This document shows positions 44,087-51,955 of a stretch of 64,000 nt of DNA, piece after piece; the stretch's first letter is position 1, and the number at the start of each line of letters is the position of its first letter. Source of the DNA: Shimia sp047124445 (GTDB lineage: Bacteria; Pseudomonadota; Alphaproteobacteria; Rhodobacterales; Rhodobacteraceae); assembly GCF_047124445.1 (NCBI RefSeq), contig NZ_CP138921.1, forward strand, positions 4,304,363 to 4,368,362. The letters are read 5' to 3'. A program made the translations under genes and the position numbers. The notes beneath the pieces were generated by a model. That model was not told where the DNA came from, did not search any database, and saw nothing but the letters and a program-made list of their open reading frames with translations.

Positions 44087-44119
44087 GAAAAAAGCCCCGG
44101 CTGTTTGGTCGGGGCTTTT
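44087..44119. terminator. Bidirectional terminator after coxM
   Basis: AAAAGCCCCG (44090-44099) pairs with CGGGGCTTTT (44110-44119). A-rich and T-rich flanks lie on both sides. It stops coxM transcripts and, on the other strand, those of the secreted-protein gene. Confidence 0.88.
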
Positions 44120-44137
44120 GCGTTTTCAGCTGTGTGA

Positions 44138-44671
44138 TCAGGAAGAAGGCAGATTATTCGGGTCAAAAGCACACCATTCGCCTGCTTTCTGAAGCGCAAG
44201 CACAAAGCCTTCAGGTGAGAACCGCCCCAACAGCACCTCTTCGTTTTGGGCGCTCCGGTCCAACATGATGTCGACGGATTGTTTGGCGTTTCTGACGCTG
44301 CTGATCAGGTCCGGTAGCATGCCACCCGTCATATACATGCCATAGCCGCCGATATCGTCACCGGTGAACATTTCGTCACCCAGCCAGCTCGTTTCCTCAT
44401 CAAAAGCAATCGCCGGGTAGTCTTCTTCGCCCCATGGTGCTCCGGTTTCGCCAGGCCATGGATGATAGGCGTAGCCAACACTCGCGTTGTAGCCGTTTTG
44501 GTAGAACGTCAGAACCAGGGCACCAGAGGTGTGGCGCGCGGCGCGGGTGGAAAAGACGTGGCAGGCATGGCCTACTTTGGCTGCGCCCCAATCGCCGCTT
44601 TCAAAAGTGGCGGCTTGTGCTGTGCCTGCAAGAGCCAGGCTTGCTGCGAAAATGGTAGGTGCGAGTTTCAT
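44138..44671 (-). CDS. Hypothetical secreted protein
   Basis: This 177-residue protein has a Sec signal peptide (MKLAPTIFAASLALAGTAQA, cleavage before A/T). Two cysteines, in HACHVF and EWCAFD, may form a disulfide. The mature part is acidic and aromatic-rich. It has some resemblance in outline to the IalB group but no motif I can rely on. The ATG at 44671 gives the clean signal peptide; an ATG at 44767 would put 32 extra residues before it. It ends at the coxM terminator. Confidence 0.75.
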   Translation of the reverse strand: MKLAPTIFAASLALAGTAQAATFESGDWGAAKVGHACHVFSTRAARHTSGALVLTFYQNGYNASVGYAYHPWPGETGAPWGEEDYPAIAFDEETSWLGDEMFTGDDIGGYGMYMTGGMLPDLISSVRNAKQSVDIMLDRSAQNEEVLLGRFSPEGFVLALQKAGEWCAFDPNNLPSS

Positions 44672-44765
44672 AAAATTTCCTGTTTTGGTGAGATTTAATG
44701 CGTTGTGCGCGATACAATTGGCGCGAGTTATGAAGAATTGGTTCACTTTAAAGGGGTGGCTTCGC

Positions 44766-44795
44766 AAAAAGAAACCCCGCGCAAAGCGCGGGGTT
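44766..44795 (-). terminator. Rho-independent terminator of infC
   Basis: AACCCCGCGC (44773-44782) and GCGCGGGGTT (44786-44795) form a perfect 10-bp stem with an AAA loop on the plus strand. On the minus strand it is followed by a T-rich run (complement of 44766-44774). It lies 27 bases after the infC stop. Confidence 0.88.
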
Positions 44796-44821
44796 ACTCA
44801 CAAAATCGTCATGTCTTGAGA

Positions 44822-45367
44822 TTACTTGGACAGCGGGCCGATCATCATGATCATTTGGCGGCCTTCCATCTTCGGCATGTTTTCAACTTTGCCGATCTCT
44901 TTCACGTCTTCAGCGACGCGTTCCAGCAACTCGCGACCGAGGTTCTGGTGGGCCATTTCACGGCCACGAAAGCGCAGGGTGACTTTGACTTTGTCGCCGT
45001 TTTCCAAGAACTTGAAAACGTTGCGCATTTTCACGCCATAGTCATGCGTATCCGTGTTGGGACGGAACTTGACCTCTTTGACCTCGATGGTCTTCTGCTT
45101 TTTCCGGGCTTCGGATTCACGCTTCTGCTGTTCATATTTGAACTTACCGAAGTCCATGATCTTGCAAACCGGCGGGTTTGCGTTGGGAGAAATCTCCACG
45201 AGATCCAAACCAGCTTCGTCAGCCATGGCCATGGCTTTGGCCGGGTGCACGACACCGACGTTTTCGCCGTCTGCGCCAATCAAGCGGATTTCAGGAGCGC
45301 GGATGCGTCCGTTGACTCGAGGTCCAGTGTCACGCTGAGGCGGTGCGTTATGAGGTCTGCGGGCTAT
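44822..45367 (-). CDS. infC: Translation initiation factor IF-3, apparent ATA start
   Basis: This 181-residue factor keeps the ribosomal subunits apart and checks start codons. Its N-terminal domain (EIRLIGADGENVGVV) and C-terminal domain (KVTLRFRGREMAHQNLG) are standard. The usual N-terminal stretch RRPHNAPPQRDTGPRVN is encoded upstream of every ATG, GTG or TTG in frame. The only fit is ATA at 45365-45367, with AGGAAG six bases before it and an in-frame TGA five codons upstream. E. coli infC likewise uses a rare start (AUU) for autoregulation. A TTG start at 45286-45288 would lose 27 conserved residues. Confidence 0.95.
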   Translation of the reverse strand: MARRPHNAPPQRDTGPRVNGRIRAPEIRLIGADGENVGVVHPAKAMAMADEAGLDLVEISPNANPPVCKIMDFGKFKYEQQKRESEARKKQKTIEVKEVKFRPNTDTHDYGVKMRNVFKFLENGDKVKVTLRFRGREMAHQNLGRELLERVAEDVKEIGKVENMPKMEGRQMIMMIGPLSK

Positions 45368-45562
45368 GGTTTTCTTCCTTCAATGGTGAATGCCTTTGGG
45401 CGCCTAATTTATTCGGCCTTTTCGGGCGATACAACCGCCGAATCCATGGCGATGACGCAAATCCAGCAGGTTTCCCCCTTGAGAGAGGGCGTTGTGCGGC
45501 GGAAATAGAGGGAGCGAAGGGCCCGAACTGTTCGGGTGGGAGAGTTAGAGTTGGAGAATTCC

Positions 45563-46240
45563 ATGAAGAATCTCATTTTTGTTGTGATTGCCGGGGCCGT
45601 TGCTGTGGTGGCCTATTTTGTTTTGGGGCAGGGCAAAGACGATGCCGTGACCGAGGCGCCTGTGGTTGAGACCTCACCGGTTGTTGAAGCGGTTGAAGAG
45701 GTGCAGCAGGCAGCGGAAGAGGCGGTTGACGAGGCTGCGGCTGGTGTTGCGGCGGCAACTGACGCGGCTCAAGAGGCTGCAGATGAGGCTGTGCAGGCTG
45801 TGACCGAGCAGGTCGAAGCGGTGCAGGACGCGGCCGAAGCTGCGGCAGACGCTGCTGAAACAGCCGTAACCGAGGCAGTTGAAGGTGCAGCAGACGCAGT
45901 AAGTGACGCCACTGCGGCGGCGGAAGAGGCAGCGACTGCCGCAACAGACGTTGCTAGCGAAGCGACTGATGCGGCAACCGAAGCAGTGACTGAGGCAACG
46001 GAAGCTGCCACCGACGTCGCGGCCCAGGCTGGCGACGCAGCTGCGACCGGTGTTGCGGATCTGGCGAGCGTTTTTACGGCTGACGGCTTTGATATGGCCA
46101 AGGTTTCTGAGGTGATTGACGGTTCCTCTCTGGGAGCGTTGCAGAAAGCCTCTCTTAAAACGGCCATTGAGAGCGCAGTGAACAACCCGGAGATGCTGAC
46201 GCAAGCGTTGGATACGGCAAAGCAGGCGCTTGGTCTGTAA
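45563..46240 (+). CDS. Membrane-anchored Ala/Glu/Val-rich acidic helical protein
   Basis: This 225-residue protein has one N-terminal membrane segment (NLIFVVIAGAVAVVAYFVLG), then about 150 residues made almost only of Ala, Glu, Asp, Val and Thr, with scarcely any basic residue. The pattern is amphipathic helix or LEA-like. The last 55 residues (FTADGFDMAKVSEVIDGSSL onward) are normal in composition and look like a small helical domain. The ATG at 45563 follows GGAG by six bases; an upstream start at 45536 is not needed. The function is unknown. A very strong terminator follows. Confidence 0.8.
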   Translation: MKNLIFVVIAGAVAVVAYFVLGQGKDDAVTEAPVVETSPVVEAVEEVQQAAEEAVDEAAAGVAAATDAAQEAADEAVQAVTEQVEAVQDAAEAAADAAETAVTEAVEGAADAVSDATAAAEEAATAATDVASEATDAATEAVTEATEAATDVAAQAGDAAATGVADLASVFTADGFDMAKVSEVIDGSSLGALQKASLKTAIESAVNNPEMLTQALDTAKQALGL

Positions 46241-46258
46241 GAAACGGATCTTAAAACG

Positions 46259-46290
46259 AAAAACGCCCCGACCAATGTCGGGGCGTTTTT
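46259..46290. terminator. Strong bidirectional terminator
   Basis: A perfect 14-bp stem (46259-46272 with 46277-46290) closes on a CAAT loop, with A5 and T5 at the ends. It separates the convergent Ala/Glu-rich gene and fpr. Confidence 0.93.
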
Positions 46291-46309
46291 GTGTCCGATG
46301 GCAAAGCCC

Positions 46310-47158
46310 TTAGTCGAGGAAGGCCTTCTCAACCACGTATTGCGCTGGTTTGGAGTTGGCGCCTTCTTCGAGACCGGCGTCTTCCAACATTTCCTTAAGT
46401 TCCAGGTTGAACGCTAGGTTGCCGCAGATCATCGCGCGGTCATGCTCCGGGTTCAGCGGTTCAACACCCAGATCGGCATAGGCCTCGCCGGAGCGGATCA
46501 GATCGGTGATCCGGCCCATTTTGGCGCTCTCTTCGCGGGTGGTGGTTGGGTAGTATTTGATTTTTTTCCAGAAGTCTTCACCGATCACTTCATTGAGCAA
46601 CTCGTCATCTTTGAGGGCTTCGATCAGGTCGCGGCCATAGGTCAGCTCACCCGCTTCGCGGCAGGTATGCGTGATGATGACTTCGTCGTAATCCTGATAG
46701 GTTTGCGGTTCACGCAGCAGCGATGCAAATGGCGCAAAGCCGGTGCCTGTTGCAAAGAACCAGATCCGTTTGCCTGGGATCAGGGCGTCATGCACCAGCG
46801 TGCCAACAGGCTTGGGACGCAGGATGACTTCATCACCTGGTTGGATGTGCTGCAGTTTGGAGGTCAGCGGGCCGTCTTGCACCTTGATGGAGTAGAACTC
46901 CATCTCTTCGTCCCAGCTCGGCGAGGCAATGGAATAGGCGCGCAGGAGCGGCTTTTGCTTGCCGGTCTTTGGGTCCGGGTCGCCCATCAGACCAATCATC
47001 ACAAACTCACCAGAGCGGAACCGCAGGGAGGCGGGGCGGGTGCATTTGAAGGAAAAAAGACGGTCGGTGTAGTGCTTCACCTCGGTGACGGTCTGAGCGT
47101 CAGGCAGGGCGGGCACTTTCTGGGCGGTGGATTCGGTCACGGGTTTTTGCTCGGTCAT
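46310..47158 (-). CDS. fpr: Ferredoxin--NADP(+) reductase
   Basis: This 282-residue flavoenzyme exchanges electrons between NADPH and ferredoxin or flavodoxin. The FAD motif is LRAYSIASPSW, the NADP-binding stretch is FATGTGFAPFASLL, and the C-terminus ends VVEKAFLD. It is of the bacterial subclass I type. The ATG at 47158 is close to the usual N-terminus; an ATG at 47191 would add 11 residues. Neither has a strong ribosome-binding site. It could supply electrons to the nearby sulfite reductase. Confidence 0.93.
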   Translation of the reverse strand: MTEQKPVTESTAQKVPALPDAQTVTEVKHYTDRLFSFKCTRPASLRFRSGEFVMIGLMGDPDPKTGKQKPLLRAYSIASPSWDEEMEFYSIKVQDGPLTSKLQHIQPGDEVILRPKPVGTLVHDALIPGKRIWFFATGTGFAPFASLLREPQTYQDYDEVIITHTCREAGELTYGRDLIEALKDDELLNEVIGEDFWKKIKYYPTTTREESAKMGRITDLIRSGEAYADLGVEPLNPEHDRAMICGNLAFNLELKEMLEDAGLEEGANSKPAQYVVEKAFLD

Positions 47159-47275
47159 ATCAACTACTGGGCGGGACTGCCCGCTCCTCATGTAACATCT
47201 CTGGTGAGGTTTTGAAGGGATAGCAGCGATGCGGCTTTGACATATCGCAAGCTCGCATCGCTTTTTTGCGATGTG

Positions 47276-47683
47276 TTAGCCGCGCATGCGGGCCTGATAG
47301 TTGTTTGCTTGCCAGTTGGCGCGGAATTGCCATTCGCCTTCTGGCTGGCGCGCGGCGAGATCGTCGGAGATCTCCACCTCGTCAAAGCCACAGCGGCGGG
47401 CCATGGCGTATTGGTCGGAAATCACATGACCTTTGGCGCGCAGGCGGCCTTTATACCCTGCCAGGCGCAGTTGACGGGCAATGGTGAAACCACGGCCGTC
47501 TGCGAAGCTGGGGAAGTCCACGCGGATCATCTCTGCGCCGGCGATTTGCTTGATCACGTCCGCTGGATCCGCGCTGGATGGCACATCGAGCGCTGCCACG
47601 TCATTGGCGGCTTCATCCAGCGGTACAAAGCCCAGGGTCCAATCGTCAGAGCCAAAGCCGGTGTCTGTTACAATCACAGTCAT
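47276..47683 (-). CDS. DUF934 domain-containing protein of the sulfate-reduction block
   Basis: This 135-residue protein matches DUF934 (ADVIKQIAGAEMIRVDFPSF, DGRGFTIARQLRLAGYKG, then MARRCGFDEVEI). The family accompanies cysI and cysH in many alpha- and betaproteobacteria and has no proven role. The ATG at 47683 follows AGGAG by seven bases. Its start overlaps cysH's stop by four bases. Confidence 0.92.
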   Translation of the reverse strand: MTVIVTDTGFGSDDWTLGFVPLDEAANDVAALDVPSSADPADVIKQIAGAEMIRVDFPSFADGRGFTIARQLRLAGYKGRLRAKGHVISDQYAMARRCGFDEVEISDDLAARQPEGEWQFRANWQANNYQARMRG

Positions 47684-48477
47684 ATCTTTTCTCCTGTCCG
47701 CACCATTTTGCCGTCCACAAAATGGATGCCACATTCGTCTTTGTCTTGGCCGCGCCAGCGCCCGGAGCGCGGGTCTTCGCCTTCTGCCACCGGGGAGGTG
47801 CAGGGGGCGCAGCCAATTGAGGGGTAGCCTTGCGCGACCAGCGGGTGGCGCGGCAGGCGGTTTTCTTCCATGTAGGCGCGCACGTCTTCCGGCGCCCAAT
47901 GGGCCAGTGGGTTGACCTTGATGCGGCCGGTGAAGTCCTCGACCTCAAAGAAGTCCAACGCAGCGCGGGTGCCAGATTGGAACCGCTTGCGGCCGGTGAT
48001 CCAGCCGTCATAGCCGCGCAGCGCCTTTTGCAACGGGCGCGTTTTGCGCAGGGAGCAGCAGGCGTCGGTGTCAAACTGGTGCAACGTGCCGTCCGGGTCC
48101 TCTGCCGCCAATGTGGCGTCGCTGGCGCGGATGATCTCCACGTTGTCCAAGTGTAGACGTTCGGCCACTTCTTGTTGGTAGACAAGGGTTTCTGTGAACA
48201 GCATCTCTGTGTCGACAAAGATCACAGGAATGCTGCGGTCCACCACTGCAGCCATATGTAGTAGCACCACGGACTCCGCGCCAAAAGACGAGACCAGAGC
48301 CAGTTTGCCGGCTTGCGGATCCTTCAGAGCGGCCTCCATGACCGACGTCGCAGAGTGGTGGCGGTAGCGCTCGTTGAGCACGTTCACCTTGGCTTGCAAC
48401 GGGTCTTTGCGCTCTGATGAAGGCGAAATCGCCGACGTCAGAGGGGAGGTCAAAGGGGTTATGCCATTATGCTGCAT
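47680..48477 (-). CDS. cysH: Assimilatory adenylyl-/phosphoadenylyl-sulfate reductase, [4Fe-4S] type
   Basis: This 265-residue enzyme reduces activated sulfate to sulfite. It has the PP-loop SSFGAES (63-69) and the catalytic ECGIH (248-252). Cys140-Cys141 and Cys223-x-x-Cys226 would bind a [4Fe-4S] cluster. That pattern marks enzymes using APS rather than PAPS alone. The start at 48477 lies within the last codons of cysI, an 11-base overlap. Confidence 0.94.
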   Translation of the reverse strand: MQHNGITPLTSPLTSAISPSSERKDPLQAKVNVLNERYRHHSATSVMEAALKDPQAGKLALVSSFGAESVVLLHMAAVVDRSIPVIFVDTEMLFTETLVYQQEVAERLHLDNVEIIRASDATLAAEDPDGTLHQFDTDACCSLRKTRPLQKALRGYDGWITGRKRFQSGTRAALDFFEVEDFTGRIKVNPLAHWAPEDVRAYMEENRLPRHPLVAQGYPSIGCAPCTSPVAEGEDPRSGRWRGQDKDECGIHFVDGKMVRTGEKI

Positions 48478-50134
48478 TGGCCTGGGTCTCTGGATAGAGG
48501 TGCGCCTTGAAAGGCGCGAGGCCAAGGCGGCGGTAGGCTTGAAGGAAGGTTTCTTCCGGACCTTCGCGCAGCTCCAAATAGCCTTTCACGAGGCGTTCGA
48601 TTGCGGGCACAATCTCGTCGTAGGCAAAACCCGGACCGGCGCGCTGACCAATTTCCGCATCCCAGGTGGCGTCACCGCCAAGGGTGATCTGGTAGTTCTC
48701 CACGCCTGCGCGGTCGAGACCAAGGATACCGATGTGGCCCACGTGGTGGTGCCCACAGGCGTTGATGCAGCCTGAAATCTTGATCTGTAGGTGACCGATG
48801 TCGTGCTCAAGTTTCAGCTCGTCAAAGCGGGTTGCGATCTGTTGCGCGACCGGAATGGAGCGGGCTGTCGCCAGGGCGCAGTAGTCCATGCCCGGGCAGG
48901 CGATGATGTCGCTCACGAGGCCGATGTTGGCAGTGTGCAGGTCTGCTTCGCGTAGCGCGGCATAGACCGCGGGCAAGTCAGACTTGTGCACATGTGGCAG
49001 GATCACGTTTTGCTCGTGGCTGATGCGCAGCTCGTCGTGGCCGTATTGGCGCGCGATCTCGGCCAGTGCCCGCATCTGATCTGCGGTGGCGTCGCCCGGG
49101 GTTTCGCCATGCTTTTTGATCGAAACGGTAACAATTGCATACCCCGGCGCACGGTGCGTTGTCAGATTGGTATCGACCCAGCTGCGAAACAGGGGATTGG
49201 CATCATACGCGCTGTCGAATTCGACAGTGGGTGCGTTGCGGAATGCCGGAGGTGCAAAGTGGGCTTTGATGTCCTCAAACAGGTCCTGGTCGATGCCGGA
49301 GAAGGTTTGGCGCACGCTTTCAAAGCGTTCCTCTACCTTTGCGCGGAACTCTTCAAGACCGGTTTCATGCACGGTGATCTTGATGCGGGCTTTGTATTTG
49401 TTGTCGCGACGGCCGATCTGGTTCCATACCGAGACCGTTGCCTCAATGTAAGGCAGCAAGTCTTCGCGCGGCAGGAAGTCATTGAGAACCTTGCCAATCA
49501 TCGGGGTGCGGCCAAGGCCACCGCCCACCAGCACCTGATAGCCAATCTCGCCCGCGTCGTTTTGCACGATGCGCACAGCCAGATCGTGGGCTTTCAGCAC
49601 AGCGCGGTCCTGTGCACCTGCGCTGACGGCGATCTTGAACTTGCGGCCCATGAACTGAAACTCCGGGTGGTCGGTGGACCATTGGCGGATCAGTTCTGCC
49701 ACGGGGCGTGGATCTTCCAGCTCGTCGGCGGCGGCACCGGCAAAGTGGTCTGCGGTCACGTTGCGGATGGTGTTGCCGGAGGTCTGGATGGCGTGCATGC
49801 CAACCTCGCCCAACGCGTCGAGCATATCCGGCACGTCGGTCAGCTTGGGCCAGTTGTACTGGATGTTCTGGCGAGTTGTGAAGTGGCCGTAGCCTTTGTC
49901 CCACTTTTCAGCCAGCAGCGCGAGCGTGTCCATCTGCGCCGAGCTCAGCGTGCCATAAGGAATGGCCACGCGCAGCATGTAGGCGTGCAGCTGCAGATAC
50001 AGGCCGTTCATCAGGCGCAGGGGGCGGAATTCTTCTTCGGTCAGGTTGCCAGCGATGCGACGTTCTACCTGTGCACGGAACTGACGATTGCGCTCTGCCA
50101 GAAAGGCTTTGTCAAAGTCGTTGTACTGATACAT
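48467..50134 (-). CDS. cysI: Sulfite reductase hemoprotein / nitrite-sulfite reductase
   Basis: This 555-residue siroheme and [4Fe-4S] enzyme reduces sulfite to sulfide by six electrons. The cluster cysteines are in CPGMDYCALA and CINACGHHHVGHIG near the C-terminal half. The N-terminal half carries the ferredoxin-like repeat typical of the family. Neighbouring cysH and DUF934 favour sulfite over nitrite as substrate. The start at 50134 is preceded by GGGAACCCC-type context on the opposite strand; the ATG is the first of the frame. Confidence 0.93.
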   Translation of the reverse strand: MYQYNDFDKAFLAERNRQFRAQVERRIAGNLTEEEFRPLRLMNGLYLQLHAYMLRVAIPYGTLSSAQMDTLALLAEKWDKGYGHFTTRQNIQYNWPKLTDVPDMLDALGEVGMHAIQTSGNTIRNVTADHFAGAAADELEDPRPVAELIRQWSTDHPEFQFMGRKFKIAVSAGAQDRAVLKAHDLAVRIVQNDAGEIGYQVLVGGGLGRTPMIGKVLNDFLPREDLLPYIEATVSVWNQIGRRDNKYKARIKITVHETGLEEFRAKVEERFESVRQTFSGIDQDLFEDIKAHFAPPAFRNAPTVEFDSAYDANPLFRSWVDTNLTTHRAPGYAIVTVSIKKHGETPGDATADQMRALAEIARQYGHDELRISHEQNVILPHVHKSDLPAVYAALREADLHTANIGLVSDIIACPGMDYCALATARSIPVAQQIATRFDELKLEHDIGHLQIKISGCINACGHHHVGHIGILGLDRAGVENYQITLGGDATWDAEIGQRAGPGFAYDEIVPAIERLVKGYLELREGPEETFLQAYRRLGLAPFKAHLYPETQANAA

Positions 50135-50169
50135 GGGGGAACCCTTTTATTTGCTGCAGGAGAGGCCGA

Positions 50170-50493
50170 TCAGGCGGCCTGACCATCCTGTTGCTTTGTT
50201 TCTGCTTGCTTGCCGTGGAAGTAGTTTGACGGCCCGGTGCGGCGGAATTCCTCGCGGAAGTGTGTCGGCTCAGGGCCGTTTTCTCCCTCGGCAGCATCCG
50301 CCAGATAGGCACCAACCACCAGATCCACTTGCTGTTCCGCTTCCAGAAGGCGCAACTGTGCGTGCGCCTCATCCGTGAGATACTCGGCACATCCCAGATC
50401 ACGGGTCCAAGTGTCGTCTTTGGTGAAATAAATCACGTCGCCTTCGATGAGGGCGTTGGCGGTGATGACTTTGGGTGTGAATGCGCGTGGCAT
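50170..50493 (-). CDS. DUF2849 domain-containing protein
   Basis: This 107-residue protein fits DUF2849, found next to cysG/cysI in alphaproteobacteria. Key stretches are ANALIEGDVIYFTKDDTW and a C-terminal FREEFRRTGPSNYF. The function is not known; its place first in the operon suggests a small accessory factor for sulfite reduction. The ATG at 50493 follows GGGAGA by five bases. It precedes cysI by 35 bases. Confidence 0.9.
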   Translation of the reverse strand: MPRAFTPKVITANALIEGDVIYFTKDDTWTRDLGCAEYLTDEAHAQLRLLEAEQQVDLVVGAYLADAAEGENGPEPTHFREEFRRTGPSNYFHGKQAETKQQDGQAA

Positions 50494-50634
50494 GAGACTC
50501 TCCCGGGGTTTGACTTTGAGTGGAATATAGGAAATTGTTCCCCGTAACCGCCAGATACTGGCGAAAATAGAAACGTGCGTTCTGGTGTGTTTGGGGAAAT
50601 ACGCCGGCGTTCCACAAAGAGCGGGGAAAATGGG

Positions 50635-51096
50635 ATGGCGTTGCGTATTGACGATATGGATAAGAAAATTCTCGGCGAGCTGCAACGGGATGCGGCGCAA
50701 TCTTTGGACGAAATTGCCAAACGTGTGGGCTCGTCCAAGACGCCGGTGTGGAATCGTATCCGCAAGCTCAAAGAAGCCGGGGTGATCCGGCAGCAGACGG
50801 TTTTGCTTGATGCCGAAGCGCTTGGTTTTGATGCCTGTTTCTTTGTTCTGATCCGCACCAGCGAGCATGAGGCGGACTGGCAGCAGAAGTTTCTGAAAGC
50901 CCTGCGTGAGCGCCCTGAGGTTTTGGAAGCGCACCGGCTGGCGGGGGACATAGACTATATTCTGAAGGTTCAGGTGCAGAACGCGCGCGCCTATGACACC
51001 TTTTACCAAGCTCTGATTTCAGAGGTGAAGGTGCACAACGTTACCGCGTTGTTATCTATGGAAGAAATCAAATCGACCAGCATGCTACCGCTCTGA
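50635..51096 (+). CDS. Lrp/AsnC-family transcriptional regulator
   Basis: This 153-residue regulator has an N-terminal helix-turn-helix (DEIAKRVGSSKTPVWNRIRK, about residues 21-40) and a C-terminal ligand-binding RAM domain (LAGDIDYILKVQVQNARAYD). The ATG at 50635 fits the family start, MALRIDDMDKKIL. It is divergent from the DUF2849-cysI-cysH-DUF934 operon across 141 bases, so it is the obvious candidate regulator of sulfate assimilation. Confidence 0.93.
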   Translation: MALRIDDMDKKILGELQRDAAQSLDEIAKRVGSSKTPVWNRIRKLKEAGVIRQQTVLLDAEALGFDACFFVLIRTSEHEADWQQKFLKALRERPEVLEAHRLAGDIDYILKVQVQNARAYDTFYQALISEVKVHNVTALLSMEEIKSTSMLPL

Positions 51097-51135
51097 GCGT
51101 TAAGCTTTGCACGGAGGACGGTTTGCGGCAAAAAT

Positions 51136-51181
51136 CACGTCGGTATTCTGTCGGTATCGCGACTGTTTTGCGGAGGTGCGT
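51136..51181 (+). repeat. 46-bp dispersed element, copy 2
   Basis: This stretch matches copy 1 (31142-31187, minus strand) at 45 of 46 positions. It lies 40 bases downstream of the Lrp gene, read in the same direction as that gene, just as copy 1 lies downstream of dnaB. Confidence 0.85.
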
Positions 51182-51339
51182 TTTTGGGTGGGGAGAGGTT
51201 AACGGGGTGTCAGTTTCATCCCCTGCTACCTTTGCTATTCTTGAGTGTTATGCATAGAAGAAAAGTTAGGTTTCGCTATTCGCTTCGGACCTACTTGTTA
51301 CGCAATTAAATCAATTTACAGTTCTAAATGGAGGCCTTT

Positions 51340-51852
51340 ATGGCAATGCCGCTTGGTCATTTTCGGGAAGAAATTGTTCAGCCGCTTGTGGATGAGTTCG
51401 AAAACGAGGATGCTGCTTTGCATAGGGGATTTGCCGCCGTCTCGGTTGTTGATGCCCTTGCTGCTCACATCCACCGCGAAGTGGTCGGGCAAGGGCAGGA
51501 CCCCTTTAAGATTTTTAAACAGCCGATCGAGAGTAGAAGAGATGACACTGGGTTTCGGGCTGAGCTCGCAAAGCTTAATCCCAATTTCAAAATACTAAGA
51601 GACGTTGCCAAAGCAAACAAACACGCGTTTTTGACGCAAGGAAACAATGTGGAGGTAAACGGCTCCGGTGACACTGCCGTCGTTCGCGTGGTTTATGGGG
51701 AGGGAGCCTTTGGCGTTGGCAAGTATGGAGGACTTCCCTTCTTGCAAGTGACGACGCAGTCGGCAGAGGATCATAGACTTCTCGATGTAGTGCTGGCCTC
51801 TTTGAAGTTTCTGGATGAGATATCGGGTAGCCTAGGTTATCCAATCCGCTGA
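51340..51852 (+). CDS. Hypothetical protein in an A+T-richer patch
   Basis: This is a 170-residue soluble protein with no domain I recognise. The middle (FKILRDVAKANKHAFL) and the end (GLPFLQVTTQSAEDHRLLDV) look like a small alpha/beta protein. The ATG at 51340 follows GGAGG by six bases. The surrounding sequence is visibly more A+T-rich than its neighbours, and the 46-bp repeat lies upstream. The gene may therefore have been acquired. Confidence 0.65.
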   Translation: MAMPLGHFREEIVQPLVDEFENEDAALHRGFAAVSVVDALAAHIHREVVGQGQDPFKIFKQPIESRRDDTGFRAELAKLNPNFKILRDVAKANKHAFLTQGNNVEVNGSGDTAVVRVVYGEGAFGVGKYGGLPFLQVTTQSAEDHRLLDVVLASLKFLDEISGSLGYPIR

Positions 51853-51955
51853 TTGTGGCCCTATTGCGTTGGTTCATCGTGCACTGCTTGGGTGACGTTC
51901 GGGCTTAGAAAAGTTTCGCACACGCACCTGCTTCGAGTCCCGTGAGCAAAGTGGT

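Noticed and set aside
45522..45536. CCCGAA-CTG-TTCGGG hairpin before the Ala/Glu-rich gene
   Set aside because: A short 6-bp stem without T-run or neighbours to support it; too common in G+C-rich DNA to report as a site.
48986..50182. Plus-strand frame of 398 codons
   Set aside because: It is antisense to cysI; no motif or ribosome-binding site.
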